This document shows positions 1 to 7,946 of a stretch of 53,237 bases of DNA, piece by piece. Both the position numbers and the translations under genes were made by a program. The stretch's first letter is position 1, and every line of letters starts with the position of its first letter. The notes under the pieces are model-generated. The model did no database searches, was not told the origin of the DNA, and saw only the letters and a list, made by a program, of their open reading frames with translations. This DNA comes from Oscillospiraceae bacterium (GTDB lineage: Bacteria; Bacillota; Clostridia; Oscillospirales; Oscillospiraceae), in contig WQTE01000004.1 of assembly GCA_009786445.1 (NCBI GenBank), positions 1-53,237 on the forward strand, given 5' to 3'.

Positions 1-29
1 GGGTCATATCGTTTTCTTTTATTTGACAT
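1..29 (-). CDS. 5' end of an unidentified gene leaving the window
   Basis: An ATG at 29 (minus strand) is preceded at a suitable distance by GAAGGAGA (about 38-47). The nine complete codons visible read M-S-N-K-R-K-R-Y-D before the window ends. The gene lies 87 bases after the stop of the deoxynucleoside kinase gene and on the same strand, so it is probably the fifth gene of the methyltransferase-PurZ-glycosylase-kinase operon. Too little is visible to assign a family. The lysine/arginine-rich start is the only character it shows. Confidence 0.5.
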
Positions 30-116
30 CTTGAATATCTCCTTCGTTTTTTTCTTATTTTACTTGATATTCAATCTGTCTGCAAATTCGATTTCGGGTC
101 ATACCCCACATTGTTA

Positions 117-713
117 CTAATTGATTTCTCTTAGAATTATTTGGGATAGTTTTTCAAAGTCACTTCTATTATTGATAAAGTCAAATTCTCCAGCATTTAC
201 CTCAACTACCTTTACAGAGTTTTCGCATAATATATGTTTATATTTATTTTTATAAAACGAGTTTATTTTATCTAGGTATTCAAATGTTATGCTCGCATCA
301 TGTAGCTGGTTTCTCTTTTTAATGCGCTTGTGCAAAAGCCCAGAATCACATTGCAAAAGAATGGTAACATCTGGCTTTGGAAGGTAAGTTTCCAAGTATT
401 CGTATAATTTTAAAAAAATACTCTTGCCCCTTGGTTCGATTAGATTAACCTCACCGAACACCATGTTTGACATAATGGAAAAATCAGAGATAATATTCCC
501 TTCAGCATTAACACTTAATAGCTGTTTGTAATGAATAAGCAAAAAAGCAATTTCTGTAGGGAATAAAGAACTTGGGTCATCAGTATAAAACCCAGACAAA
601 AATGGATTGTTAGAAAAATCTTCAATAAGAGGTGCATACTTTAAAGTTTTGTTAAGTTCATTAACTAGGGATGTTTTACCCGATCCGATACATCCTTCTA
701 CAGTAATATACAT
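117..713 (-). CDS. Deoxynucleoside kinase (dCK/dGK/dAK family)
   Basis: The 198-residue protein fits the length of bacterial deoxynucleoside kinases, which phosphorylate a deoxynucleoside to its 5'-monophosphate in the cytoplasm. It opens with a P-loop, GCIGSGKTS (residues 7-15), followed by the NPFL..FY segment typical of the family. A DFS motif near residue 77 stands where the family has its (D/E)RS motif. An arginine-rich LID-like stretch, KRIKKRN, lies near residue 130. The nucleoside preference cannot be read from the sequence. The gene follows the glycosylase by 6 bases, with AGGAG 12 bases before the ATG, so it belongs to the same operon. In that setting, salvage of deoxyguanosine to dGMP, the known substrate of PurZ enzymes, is an attractive inference but unproven. 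Confidence 0.8.
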   Translation of the reverse strand: MYITVEGCIGSGKTSLVNELNKTLKYAPLIEDFSNNPFLSGFYTDDPSSLFPTEIAFLLIHYKQLLSVNAEGNIISDFSIMSNMVFGEVNLIEPRGKSIFLKLYEYLETYLPKPDVTILLQCDSGLLHKRIKKRNQLHDASITFEYLDKINSFYKNKYKHILCENSVKVVEVNAGEFDFINNRSDFEKLSQIILREIN

Positions 714-719
714 TGTAAT

Positions 720-1571
720 TTATACTCCTAACTTATTTTCTCTTGCATAATAAAAAAGCAAGATTTCTGCGTAGCCTGATAGTTCTCCGAACATTTCTGT
801 TCCAATTTTTGATTGTTTAGCATAATCGCTTGAAGTACACCCGTATAGAGTTCTTAATCCTCTAGATATCCATATGTCGACAGGAAAAACCGCTTTACTT
901 ATACCGCTGTGCAGCATAACGCAATCAGCAACTTTGTTCCCAACACCAGGAAACGATAATAATACTTCACGAGTAATGTTGCCTAAACAATAATCGTCAT
1001 CATAATTATTATATACCTCGTAAAGGTATTTCGCCCTATAACCAAACTTTAGTTTCTCTAATTCACTAACAGATAATTGTCTTAAGACATTTACTTCTGG
1101 AAACGTAAAATATTTTACTCCATTATACTCTAGAGGGTTGCCATAGTTCTCACACAACAAATTTATCGTTTTGCTGACACCACTTATTGAGTTCCTACAA
1201 CTAAGGACAAAGGAAGTTATCATTTCTAGCAGATCCTGTCTCAGTACATGAATCCCATATGAAAAGTCAACAATATCTTTCATTTTATCAAACGTCATTA
1301 TCTTTTTATATATTGAGCCATAGTCACTATAAAAGTCAAAATAATTGAGCCATATCTGCTGTATATCTTCAACCGTCGAATTATAGAATACTATTGAATC
1401 GCCATTTTGTTCCAACTCTATAACCTTATTCATCGCAACAATGATAAATCTGCCATCCCTGCCTTTTGTAGCTCTAAAACATTGCCCGCATTCTAAAGTT
1501 TTTTGTAAACTAAAGTCGCTAACGGGTTTTACTGTTATACTGCTTAGATTTTTGATATAGTCAAAATCCAT
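720..1571 (-). CDS. ogg: 8-oxoguanine DNA glycosylase/lyase, OGG1-like
   Basis: This 283-residue HhH-GPD protein is expected to flip out and excise an oxidised or otherwise unusual purine and to nick the strand by its lyase activity. The OGG N-terminal signature CGQCFRA is at about residue 28. A GYRAKYLYE segment, matching the OGG1 GYRARY segment, is at 177. The helix-hairpin-helix reads LLSFPGVGNKVADC, with the Schiff-base lysine at 213 and the catalytic aspartate in FPVDIW at 232. Both catalytic residues are present, so the enzyme should be active. The ATG at 1571 is preferred over the GTG at 1583 because AAGGGGGTG is correctly spaced from it. That ATG overlaps the stop of the PurZ-like gene (TAATG), implying coupled translation. 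Stand-alone OGG genes are common in Clostridia; one locked into this operon is not. Confidence 0.85.
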   Translation of the reverse strand: MDFDYIKNLSSITVKPVSDFSLQKTLECGQCFRATKGRDGRFIIVAMNKVIELEQNGDSIVFYNSTVEDIQQIWLNYFDFYSDYGSIYKKIMTFDKMKDIVDFSYGIHVLRQDLLEMITSFVLSCRNSISGVSKTINLLCENYGNPLEYNGVKYFTFPEVNVLRQLSVSELEKLKFGYRAKYLYEVYNNYDDDYCLGNITREVLLSFPGVGNKVADCVMLHSGISKAVFPVDIWISRGLRTLYGCTSSDYAKQSKIGTEMFGELSGYAEILLFYYARENKLGV

Positions 1572-2581
1572 TATTTCGTGCACCCCCTTAAATCAATCAC
1601 TTCGTCAGTAGATGGTCCTGTTCCTATTAGAGTAACGGGAACACCATATTCCGACTCTATTCGATCTATAAACGTTCTAGATTCAACACTTAAGTTGTCT
1701 AGTGTTTTCACACCACAATCGTCAGAATTTATATAATCGACGAATGTTATTGCAAGCTGGTTTGGTCGACATATTTTAATAGCCTTTCCTACTTGTTTAA
1801 AATCAAACATCCCGACCCTTCTTACCCTCTTTGTTACAGTAGAAACTTCTTCTACAGTCATATTTCTCATTTTGCTAACATCATTCCAGGATATTTCATT
1901 TTGCAAGGGGCCGTTGCACGAACGAATTGGAAATGTTCTTAACACCATGATTGTGTTTCTGCTCGTTTTGGGACTCAGTCCGACTTCTCCAAGCAACGTT
2001 CCTGGAGACATATCCCGGCTGGTCACATATGGGTATGATCCGTGTAAAAGACTTAAATCCATGCCTTGCGTACCCTCGACAAGTATTTTGCCATTGTTGT
2101 CATAGCTATCATTTAGCAGTTCCCATACATTTGCGCAATACGGAATAAGTTCTGGCACATCCTTAGCAAACTTCAGTCCCTTTTTTCTGATTATGCGTTC
2201 GCTACTTGCCATCCCCACTCCACTACCGGTTGACATTTTATCTTCACGCATTTCTTTTTCATAATTTTTGTGCCTATCATCAATAATCGTTGCGTAATAA
2301 TCAATAAACAATCTTTCTGTATTAATTCCATACTTGGTAATCTCATTCACAAGAACTGAATGGTCTATATAAGTATTTACTCCCAGCATCAACTTGCATG
2401 GACTGAATATTCCACATGGTAGCATATGAAAAACATGTCTTTCTCCGTTATGGTAAATCGTATGGCCAGCATTAGCTCCGCCAGATCTAACAATAATATC
2501 GTAATCACCAGCTAAATATGATATTACTTTCCCTTTTCCTTCACTCCCTGCCTGTCCACCTACGATAATATCAACACTCAT
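1571..2581 (-). CDS. PurZ-like adenylosuccinate synthetase family enzyme
   Basis: The 336-residue protein has the PurA fold but is about 90 residues shorter than housekeeping PurA. It starts GGQAGSEGKGK where PurA has GTQWGDEGKGK, so the catalytic aspartate (Asp13 in E. coli) is Ser13 here. The second catalytic residue is kept: His40 in GGANAGHT. Other conserved segments are EGTQGMDLSLLHGSYPYVTS, the arginine-rich TKRVRRVG, and a C-terminal GTGPSTDEV. The GTP-selecting TKLD motif is replaced by TFVD. Phage PurZ enzymes, which join aspartate to dGMP on the route to 2-aminoadenine (Z), are reported to have this shorter size and the Asp-to-Ser change and to use adenine nucleotides instead of GTP. 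A normal IMP-using PurA is therefore unlikely. The exact substrate is inference. It overlaps the upstream gene by ATGA and is preceded by AGGAGAG. Confidence 0.75.
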   Translation of the reverse strand: MSVDIIVGGQAGSEGKGKVISYLAGDYDIIVRSGGANAGHTIYHNGERHVFHMLPCGIFSPCKLMLGVNTYIDHSVLVNEITKYGINTERLFIDYYATIIDDRHKNYEKEMREDKMSTGSGVGMASSERIIRKKGLKFAKDVPELIPYCANVWELLNDSYDNNGKILVEGTQGMDLSLLHGSYPYVTSRDMSPGTLLGEVGLSPKTSRNTIMVLRTFPIRSCNGPLQNEISWNDVSKMRNMTVEEVSTVTKRVRRVGMFDFKQVGKAIKICRPNQLAITFVDYINSDDCGVKTLDNLSVESRTFIDRIESEYGVPVTLIGTGPSTDEVIDLRGCTK

Positions 2582-3843
2582 AATTGCTCTCCTATGATTT
2601 TTTTGATTTGACTGATTATAGCATACATGCTGTCTTGGTTTGGTAGACCTGATGTATATTTCTGTTTAAGTTCATTATATATATAGTCTTTTGAGATACT
2701 TTCTCCATATTGTTTATACCCATCCAGTATGCTTTTTATAACTGGCAAATTGGTTACCTTATACGCAATATTCTCCGATGTCCATAAATCAATATACTGC
2801 CTGCTTTTGTGTCTCGAACTAACCGACTTTAGCAGTATGCCTGTATCATCATATATTGAAGCCAACTGGGGTTCCAATTTACTATCATCACATATGCTTA
2901 CTATTCGCTTTGTTTTTAATGCAATCGTTTTTTTGTTAAATCTGTAGATTTCCCAATCATTGGGATCAAATACAATGGCATTATGTTCATTGGATTTCAA
3001 CTGTAACATTTCAACCTTTTTTAAATGATACAATTGATGGTTGCGCCAGTCAATTACACAGTCAACACCAATTTCCATATATGTATTCTTTTCAAATTGC
3101 GGAACGTCGTAATGTAAAATTGAAGTGTACACATTTTCGATTAAAAAATTGTATTTTGAAATCATGCTTTGCAATACTAGTCTTTCGCCAAAATCGCTTC
3201 TTAAAGTACTGTTTGGATATACATAATATAAATTCCCGCCTGCATATAGAGCATGGTTTGATAATTCTATTATCGCTTGATAGTATGATAAATATAGTGG
3301 AGGATCATAAATAATTGAAGTAAAACGGCAACCATGAGAAATTGACTTAACATCGCAAGCCTCTACTGATGCATTTTCATTCACATACTCTTTAACAATT
3401 TCTACAATGGATGCATTGATATCATAAATGCTAATTTTGATTTCAGGGAAGAGTATATTAAATAGCACGCCTAAGTGAGGACAACATATAAAAGCGATAT
3501 GGGGGGAGACGCTCCATTCATTATAGCTCAACAATTTTATCAGTTCAACTCTCGTCTTTTTGTTGAAACGCCAATCAGAAAAAAGCATATGCGGCGATGG
3601 TAGTTTACTTAAATAGTTAGCAAACTCATTTGGCTCATCAATCGCCCTTATAGCCTTAAAAGGAAGATAGTTTCTACTTAATGCTTCAATATTTCTCACA
3701 TGTTCCAAGGCATTATTTACAAGTTTTGGATCTGCACCTATTCTGGGCAATTTACTGCCATTTAACACGTAATTATGCAAAATTTTCATCTCAACTTGCG
3801 ATATTGTTTTTTTCATACACTGTCGAGTAGACAAACTCGACAT
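2578..3843 (-). CDS. SAM-dependent methyltransferase-like protein with DPPLY motif
   Basis: The 421-residue protein has a helical or winged-helix-like N-terminal part (about 1-110), then a Rossmann methyltransferase-like core. The core's first strand is HIAFICCPHLG (115-125), its acidic second-strand end is IYDIN (139-143), and FTSIIYDPPLYLSYY contains DPPLY at 180-184. AGGNLYYVYP (201-210) follows. DPP(Y/F) is the catalytic motif of amino-methyltransferases (N6-adenine, N4-cytosine) and also occurs in the branched-polyamine synthase BpsA, whose C-terminal layout this protein resembles. The glycine-rich SAM loop is poorly conserved, so the donor could differ. The C-terminal 200 residues match nothing I recognise. 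It is the first gene of a four- or five-gene operon, and its stop overlaps the start of the PurZ-like gene. A DNA- or nucleotide-modifying role is an inference from context. Confidence 0.55.
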   Translation of the reverse strand: MSSLSTRQCMKKTISQVEMKILHNYVLNGSKLPRIGADPKLVNNALEHVRNIEALSRNYLPFKAIRAIDEPNEFANYLSKLPSPHMLFSDWRFNKKTRVELIKLLSYNEWSVSPHIAFICCPHLGVLFNILFPEIKISIYDINASIVEIVKEYVNENASVEACDVKSISHGCRFTSIIYDPPLYLSYYQAIIELSNHALYAGGNLYYVYPNSTLRSDFGERLVLQSMISKYNFLIENVYTSILHYDVPQFEKNTYMEIGVDCVIDWRNHQLYHLKKVEMLQLKSNEHNAIVFDPNDWEIYRFNKKTIALKTKRIVSICDDSKLEPQLASIYDDTGILLKSVSSRHKSRQYIDLWTSENIAYKVTNLPVIKSILDGYKQYGESISKDYIYNELKQKYTSGLPNQDSMYAIISQIKKIIGEQL

Positions 3844-3913
3844 TCACCTCTCTTTCTTTAAATCTCCCAACCTTAGCAAGGAAACAGTGGTTTGCTCTTT
3901 ACAAAGTCCATTG

Positions 3914-4034
3914 TGACCTATATCCGTTCAGAAAGCATATTGTCAGCTAACGTCTGTCTTAATCCGCTATTATACCATCCATCGCGTCAAATTGCGATAT
4001 AGTAACCTTGTAAACACAGCAGGCATATAGGTCA
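3914..4034. repeat. 10-base inverted repeat flanking a promoter
   Basis: TGACCTATAT (3914-3923) and its exact reverse complement ATATAGGTCA (4025-4034) are separated by 101 bases. The only good -10 box of the region sits between them. The arms could be operator half-sites for a looping regulator. The length is short enough that chance is possible. Confidence 0.4.
3969..3977 (-). promoter_or_regulatory. Extended -10 promoter for the PurZ-like operon
   Basis: Read on the minus strand, TGG precedes a perfect TATAAT (3974 down to 3969), an extended -10 element. The -35 position at 17-base spacing is poor (TCGCAA). A start near 3962 would give a leader of about 118 bases before the methyltransferase-like gene. 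Confidence 0.4.
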
Positions 4035-4210
4035 AATCAGAGTCACGACTTTATCGAACATACAATAATTGAATTTCATGCTGCTTGTTAAATAAATTAC
4101 ACAATTTTTAATATATTTTGTCAGTCTTTAAAATGCAAATTATTAATAAGCACCTTACTATAACCTTATGTCTCTGAAGTTTGACTGCCCTTTTACTGCT
4201 TTGATTTAAT

Positions 4211-4993
4211 CTAAAACATCTCCAAAGCAGCATTTCTAGTGGCAACACGCTCTATAATCCTAATTGCCAAGAAAGTAATTAATAAATAGACGAATCCAAG
4301 TAAAACTTCTCCCAACAGTAAACTCCAAAACTCAACAGAAAAAGCACCGCCTATACTGAGTCTTGCCGCCGCAATACTGCGGTAAAGAGGAAAAATGTTT
4401 GCGATATATGGAAAGAACAACGGAAGTTGACCGACAGGAAAGTTTGCACCGCTGAAAATGATGATTAATAGAGCCAGTGCATTCAGCATCAAAAATATGC
4501 TATCTGTAATCAATGCAAACACAGCAAGCAATAACCCTAAGCCAACCGATGCAAAAGTTGCTGCAAAAATAGCTAAGGCAAACATTACAAAATCAAATTC
4601 CGAAAACTGCACTCCGAAGAGCAACCCACCAATGAAAAACGAAACAGCAATGGTCAAGAACCCTGTAACAATTGATGAGGCACCGTTATACATGATGACT
4701 GTCAGTTTACTTGTTGGTGCTACAATAATTGAGCGCAATCTCCCGTTAAAACGTTCAGAGCTAAAAGTACCACCTATTCCAAAAATACATTCATACACGC
4801 ATAGCGCAAAGGCATTCCCTACCACCCAAGCCGTCAAATCTACGTAACCTGTTGTGAATCGGGCGATAAGGACATATAAAACCAATGTTAAAATTGACAC
4901 CCCAACTTTAAATGCCAAAAACTCTGTTAAATTCAGCCCACCTTGATGAACCTTAGCATTTAGCCATGCCTGTGAGAAAAACCTTTGAATCAT
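4211..4993 (-). CDS. ABC-2 type exporter permease, second subunit
   Basis: This 260-residue membrane protein has about six hydrophobic segments, the usual number for ABC-2 permeases that form the channel of exporters for peptides, drugs or glycans. An amphipathic N-terminus (MIQRFFSQAWLNAK) comes before the first segment. The segment around ANFPVGQLPLFFPYIANIFPLYRSI resembles the conserved (F)P...LP......PL....E region of the family. It follows the other permease by 12 bases, and the ATPase gene lies just before that, so the two permeases probably form a heterodimer. The substrate is unknown. The operon starts with a secreted-peptide gene and contains peptidases, which points to peptide export, but this is inference. 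Confidence 0.75.
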   Translation of the reverse strand: MIQRFFSQAWLNAKVHQGGLNLTEFLAFKVGVSILTLVLYVLIARFTTGYVDLTAWVVGNAFALCVYECIFGIGGTFSSERFNGRLRSIIVAPTSKLTVIMYNGASSIVTGFLTIAVSFFIGGLLFGVQFSEFDFVMFALAIFAATFASVGLGLLLAVFALITDSIFLMLNALALLIIIFSGANFPVGQLPLFFPYIANIFPLYRSIAAARLSIGGAFSVEFWSLLLGEVLLGFVYLLITFLAIRIIERVATRNAALEMF

Positions 4994-5005
4994 GCTGTAT
5001 CTCTC

Positions 5006-5782
5006 CTACGCCATATCAAGTGTTCCAAGCACTTTTACTTGTTTAAATATTATCCTGTAAAGAAGTGTTGCCAATATTACGAATATAACCGAAGTTATAA
5101 TGAGCGGTACGAAGTTTTCTAGTAAACCATAGGTTGTTTCAGTTACAGAGAGCCGAATGAGACGAACCGCCCATGTTGGTGGGAAAATCCAAGAAATAAA
5201 CTGCACCCCTTGAGGTAAATTCTCTATAGGGAACACGAAACCACAAATTAAGGCAACTGGTATCTCCAGGCAATTCATATATATAGCCGTTTTCCGCGAT
5301 AGAGTCAGCAAGTACGCTATGAAAATACTCATTATTATGAATGCCAGTATTGCCAGTAACAGCGACATTATCAAAAGAGGCCAGTTGGTCACTATGATAG
5401 GATGCCGATAAAACACTGTAGCGAAGAATACACTCAAAAAGAAACTACATAGTGCAAGCAATGTATTTCCTAGAATTTTACCTAACAAAATCAATCGAAA
5501 ATCCGCAGGGGCTGAAAAAATTATAGACAAAGTGTTGTTATAGCGTTCGCGGTTAATATCACCTGCTGAAGAAAATGCAATACAGTTCCATAAGTTCCAT
5601 AGACCACTGCCAAGCACAACATAAGCGACAAAATTATCCGCAGTAGAATGTTTGAACATCTCGCCTAAAATCACCGTAATTAGAAATGGTCCCACAAACA
5701 AGGTAAACTTAAACATATTGCGTGCAAAAGTCTGCTTCATTTGAACAGACATTGATGTCAGAAGTACACTCGTTGAATTCAT
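5006..5782 (-). CDS. ABC-2 type exporter permease, first subunit
   Basis: This 258-residue, six-segment membrane protein has the ABC-2 hallmark near its end, GFVFPIENLPQGVQFISWIF followed by PPTWAVRLIR, equivalent to the family's conserved periplasm-facing loop. The start codon overlaps the stop of the ATPase gene by ATGA, so the two are translationally coupled. It is clearly different in sequence from the next permease gene, which makes a two-permease, one-ATPase exporter likely. The substrate cannot be read from the sequence. Confidence 0.8.
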   Translation of the reverse strand: MNSTSVLLTSMSVQMKQTFARNMFKFTLFVGPFLITVILGEMFKHSTADNFVAYVVLGSGLWNLWNCIAFSSAGDINRERYNNTLSIIFSAPADFRLILLGKILGNTLLALCSFFLSVFFATVFYRHPIIVTNWPLLIMSLLLAILAFIIMSIFIAYLLTLSRKTAIYMNCLEIPVALICGFVFPIENLPQGVQFISWIFPPTWAVRLIRLSVTETTYGLLENFVPLIITSVIFVILATLLYRIIFKQVKVLGTLDMA

Positions 5783-6654
5783 TTTTCATTACTTCCTTTA
5801 ACTAATTGCAAATATGCATCTTCTAATGTCATAACGTCTTTTTCAGTAATTGAAACACCAGAGAGTTCTTCCATGCTTTGCATTTTATCTTTAATGTTTG
5901 CTGAATTCCCTTCAACTTCTATTGTAAAAGAAGTTTTTTTCGCAAGTTTCTTCTTTATATTAGCCGGAGTATCAAGGGTTATGATTTCCCCCTCTTTTAT
6001 GATTGCAATTCGGTTGCACAGCTCATCGGCTTCATACATATTATGGGTTGTAAGCAGTACAGTTGTGCCTAACTTGTTCACATCTACTATTGTCTTGCGC
6101 AACGTTTCCGCACCGACCGGGTCGAGGCCTATTGTCGGCTCATCCATGAATAAAACTTCCGGGTTATTAATAAGACCTCTTGCTATCTGCACCCGCTGTG
6201 TCATACCTTTTGAAAATGTCTCGACACGTGTATCCGCCCTGTCAGTTAAATCAACTAATTTAAGCAATTCATCAATGCGGTTATCCCTGGTTCCCTTCGG
6301 GAGCTTATATAAATTTGCAAAATATTTTAGATTATCCCTTGCCGACAGCCTGCGATATAGTCCATATTCACCGCCAAAAACGAAATTGATACGAGTGCGA
6401 ATCATCCTTTCTTGACCAAAAGTATCATAGCCGAGCACTTTACATGTTCCACTTGTTGGTGCGAGCATGGTTATCAGCATTTTGATAGTTGTTGTTTTTC
6501 CTGCACCATTTTGACCCAAAAGGCCAAAAACCTCACCCTTTTCAACGCTAAAACTGATGTTTTTCACAGCATGGATAACTTTCATTTTCTTCTTAAAAAC
6601 GCCTTCATTTATAACATAATCTCTGGATAAATCTTTTACTTCGATTATAGGCAT
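5779..6654 (-). CDS. ABC exporter ATP-binding protein
   Basis: This single-domain ABC ATPase (291 residues) powers the two following permeases. It shows Walker A (GLLGQNGAGKTT), a Q-loop region, the signature FSKGMTQRV, Walker B (VLFMDEPTIGLDP) and the H-loop (LLTTHNMYEADEL). The C-terminal tail of about 80 residues is common in DrrA/CcmA-type exporters. I place the start at the ATG at 6654 because GGGGA lies eight bases before it and MPIIEVKDLSRDY is a typical start. The ATG at 6669 is an in-frame alternative with no clear ribosome site. It lies directly after the M29 aminopeptidase gene. Confidence 0.9.
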   Translation of the reverse strand: MPIIEVKDLSRDYVINEGVFKKKMKVIHAVKNISFSVEKGEVFGLLGQNGAGKTTTIKMLITMLAPTSGTCKVLGYDTFGQERMIRTRINFVFGGEYGLYRRLSARDNLKYFANLYKLPKGTRDNRIDELLKLVDLTDRADTRVETFSKGMTQRVQIARGLINNPEVLFMDEPTIGLDPVGAETLRKTIVDVNKLGTTVLLTTHNMYEADELCNRIAIIKEGEIITLDTPANIKKKLAKKTSFTIEVEGNSANIKDKMQSMEELSGVSITEKDVMTLEDAYLQLVKGSNEK

Positions 6655-6673
6655 AGAGTAGTTCCCCATATCT

Positions 6674-7903
6674 TTAAATTACAAATTCTCCATTTTCCAT
6701 GATGACAGTTTCACTACCGTCATGTTTCAACCCAGCAACTCGCATATCTGATGTACCAAACATAAAGTCAATGTGAGTAAGGGAATAATTTCCACCTAGT
6801 GCTTTTAGTTCTTCGTCATTTAATTTTTCACCGCCGGTAACGCTGAATGGGTATGATTTACCTAACGCCAAATGGCTAGCTGCATTTTCATCAAAAAGAA
6901 GGTTGTAAAACATTGTTTTCATCTGTCCTATAGGCGATGAGTTTGGTACAAGTGCAACTTCACCGAGCTGCGACGCACCTTCGTCTATTTCAAGAATCGA
7001 CGCTAGTGACTCTTTGCCAATCCTTGCATCATATTTCTCCACTGAGCCACTTTTGAACGTAAACTCAAAGTCTTCAATCAAATTTCCGCTATAGAACATT
7101 GGCATTGAAGCTACGACACGTCCATCACAGCTATTTCTATCCGGCATTGTGAATATTTCTTCTGTGGGCATGTTTGGAAAGAACGGAGTTCCATGTTTAT
7201 CTAAAACATTGCCGCCTACCCATATATGGTTTTGGACAAGCCCAACTGTGAAATCCGTGCCAAGCCCTGTTGAAAAGCGTAATTTACTAAAATCTGCGTT
7301 ATTTAAATACTCAATGCGCTTAGCAAGAATATTTCTATGTTTTATCCAGTCTGCCACAGGGTCATCGCTGTCTGCCCGTGCTGCTTTTATTATAAGATTC
7401 CAAAGGTTTTCGACAGCTTCTTCCTCCGCTAAGTGTGGAAATACTTTCTTAGCCCATGATGTGGAAGGAATTGCAATTATAGACCAGCGTTGGGCGTTTG
7501 TCATCAAGTTTCGTGAATGCTCTTTTGTTGCCCCTCGCGATGCTTTTCTATATTTCTTGATTCTTTCCAGATTTATATCTTTAAGCAATTCCGGGTCAGA
7601 TGAGTCTATCTGCAAATAAACTGCATCTTTTTTATCTTGATCCTTAAGTTTATCTACTTTCCACTGCGGATAAGTACTAAACACTGTATCAGATGAACGA
7701 AGAAACCATATCCTATATGATAAGTCGTCTACCCAGTCAATTAGAACTTCTGATGCTCCTGCATCATATGCCTCATCTTGCACCATCCTGCCGAAATGTG
7801 CGCAAGCTATAGGGCAGGAAATAACAACCGTCTGCCCACGCTGGACATTGCCTCCAACTTGGACGAATAGTTTTGCATAGTTTTTCAATAGTTCATTGTT
7901 CAT
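6674..7903 (-). CDS. M29 family aminopeptidase (AmpS/aminopeptidase T type)
   Basis: This 409-residue protein is full length for the M29 family of cytoplasmic metal-dependent aminopeptidases, which remove N-terminal residues from peptides. The family's metal-site segments are present: NMPTEEIFTMPDR (about residues 245-257), a central GE-type region, and near the C-terminus THIDFMFGTSDM. Upstream GAGGAAG gives a good ribosome site. It sits in the peptide/exporter operon between the PqqD-like gene and the ATPase gene. Members of M29 are usually housekeeping enzymes outside clusters, so its position here suggests trimming of an operon-encoded peptide or leader. That role is inferred. Confidence 0.85.
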   Translation of the reverse strand: MNNELLKNYAKLFVQVGGNVQRGQTVVISCPIACAHFGRMVQDEAYDAGASEVLIDWVDDLSYRIWFLRSSDTVFSTYPQWKVDKLKDQDKKDAVYLQIDSSDPELLKDINLERIKKYRKASRGATKEHSRNLMTNAQRWSIIAIPSTSWAKKVFPHLAEEEAVENLWNLIIKAARADSDDPVADWIKHRNILAKRIEYLNNADFSKLRFSTGLGTDFTVGLVQNHIWVGGNVLDKHGTPFFPNMPTEEIFTMPDRNSCDGRVVASMPMFYSGNLIEDFEFTFKSGSVEKYDARIGKESLASILEIDEGASQLGEVALVPNSSPIGQMKTMFYNLLFDENAASHLALGKSYPFSVTGGEKLNDEELKALGGNYSLTHIDFMFGTSDMRVAGLKHDGSETVIMENGEFVI

Positions 7904-7946
7904 TGAAACAGTACTTCCTCGTCATTTTATGATGATTTTTACGGCT

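Larger units (their letters stand above)
3844..4210. other. Intergenic region between the PurZ-like operon and the ABC exporter
   Basis: About 370 bases without a credible gene on either strand. It holds one probable promoter reading left (see the entry at 3969) and a 10-base inverted repeat, TGACCTATAT at 3914-3923 and ATATAGGTCA at 4025-4034, which brackets that promoter. The right end, after the exporter stop codon, is AT-rich and shows no stem-loop with a T tract, so no terminator can be assigned to the exporter operon. Confidence 0.6.

Noticed and set aside
1-102. GGGTCATA at positions 1-8 and again at 95-102 as an attachment-site repeat
   Set aside because: Eight bases is too short, and the first copy lies inside the coding start of the partial gene.
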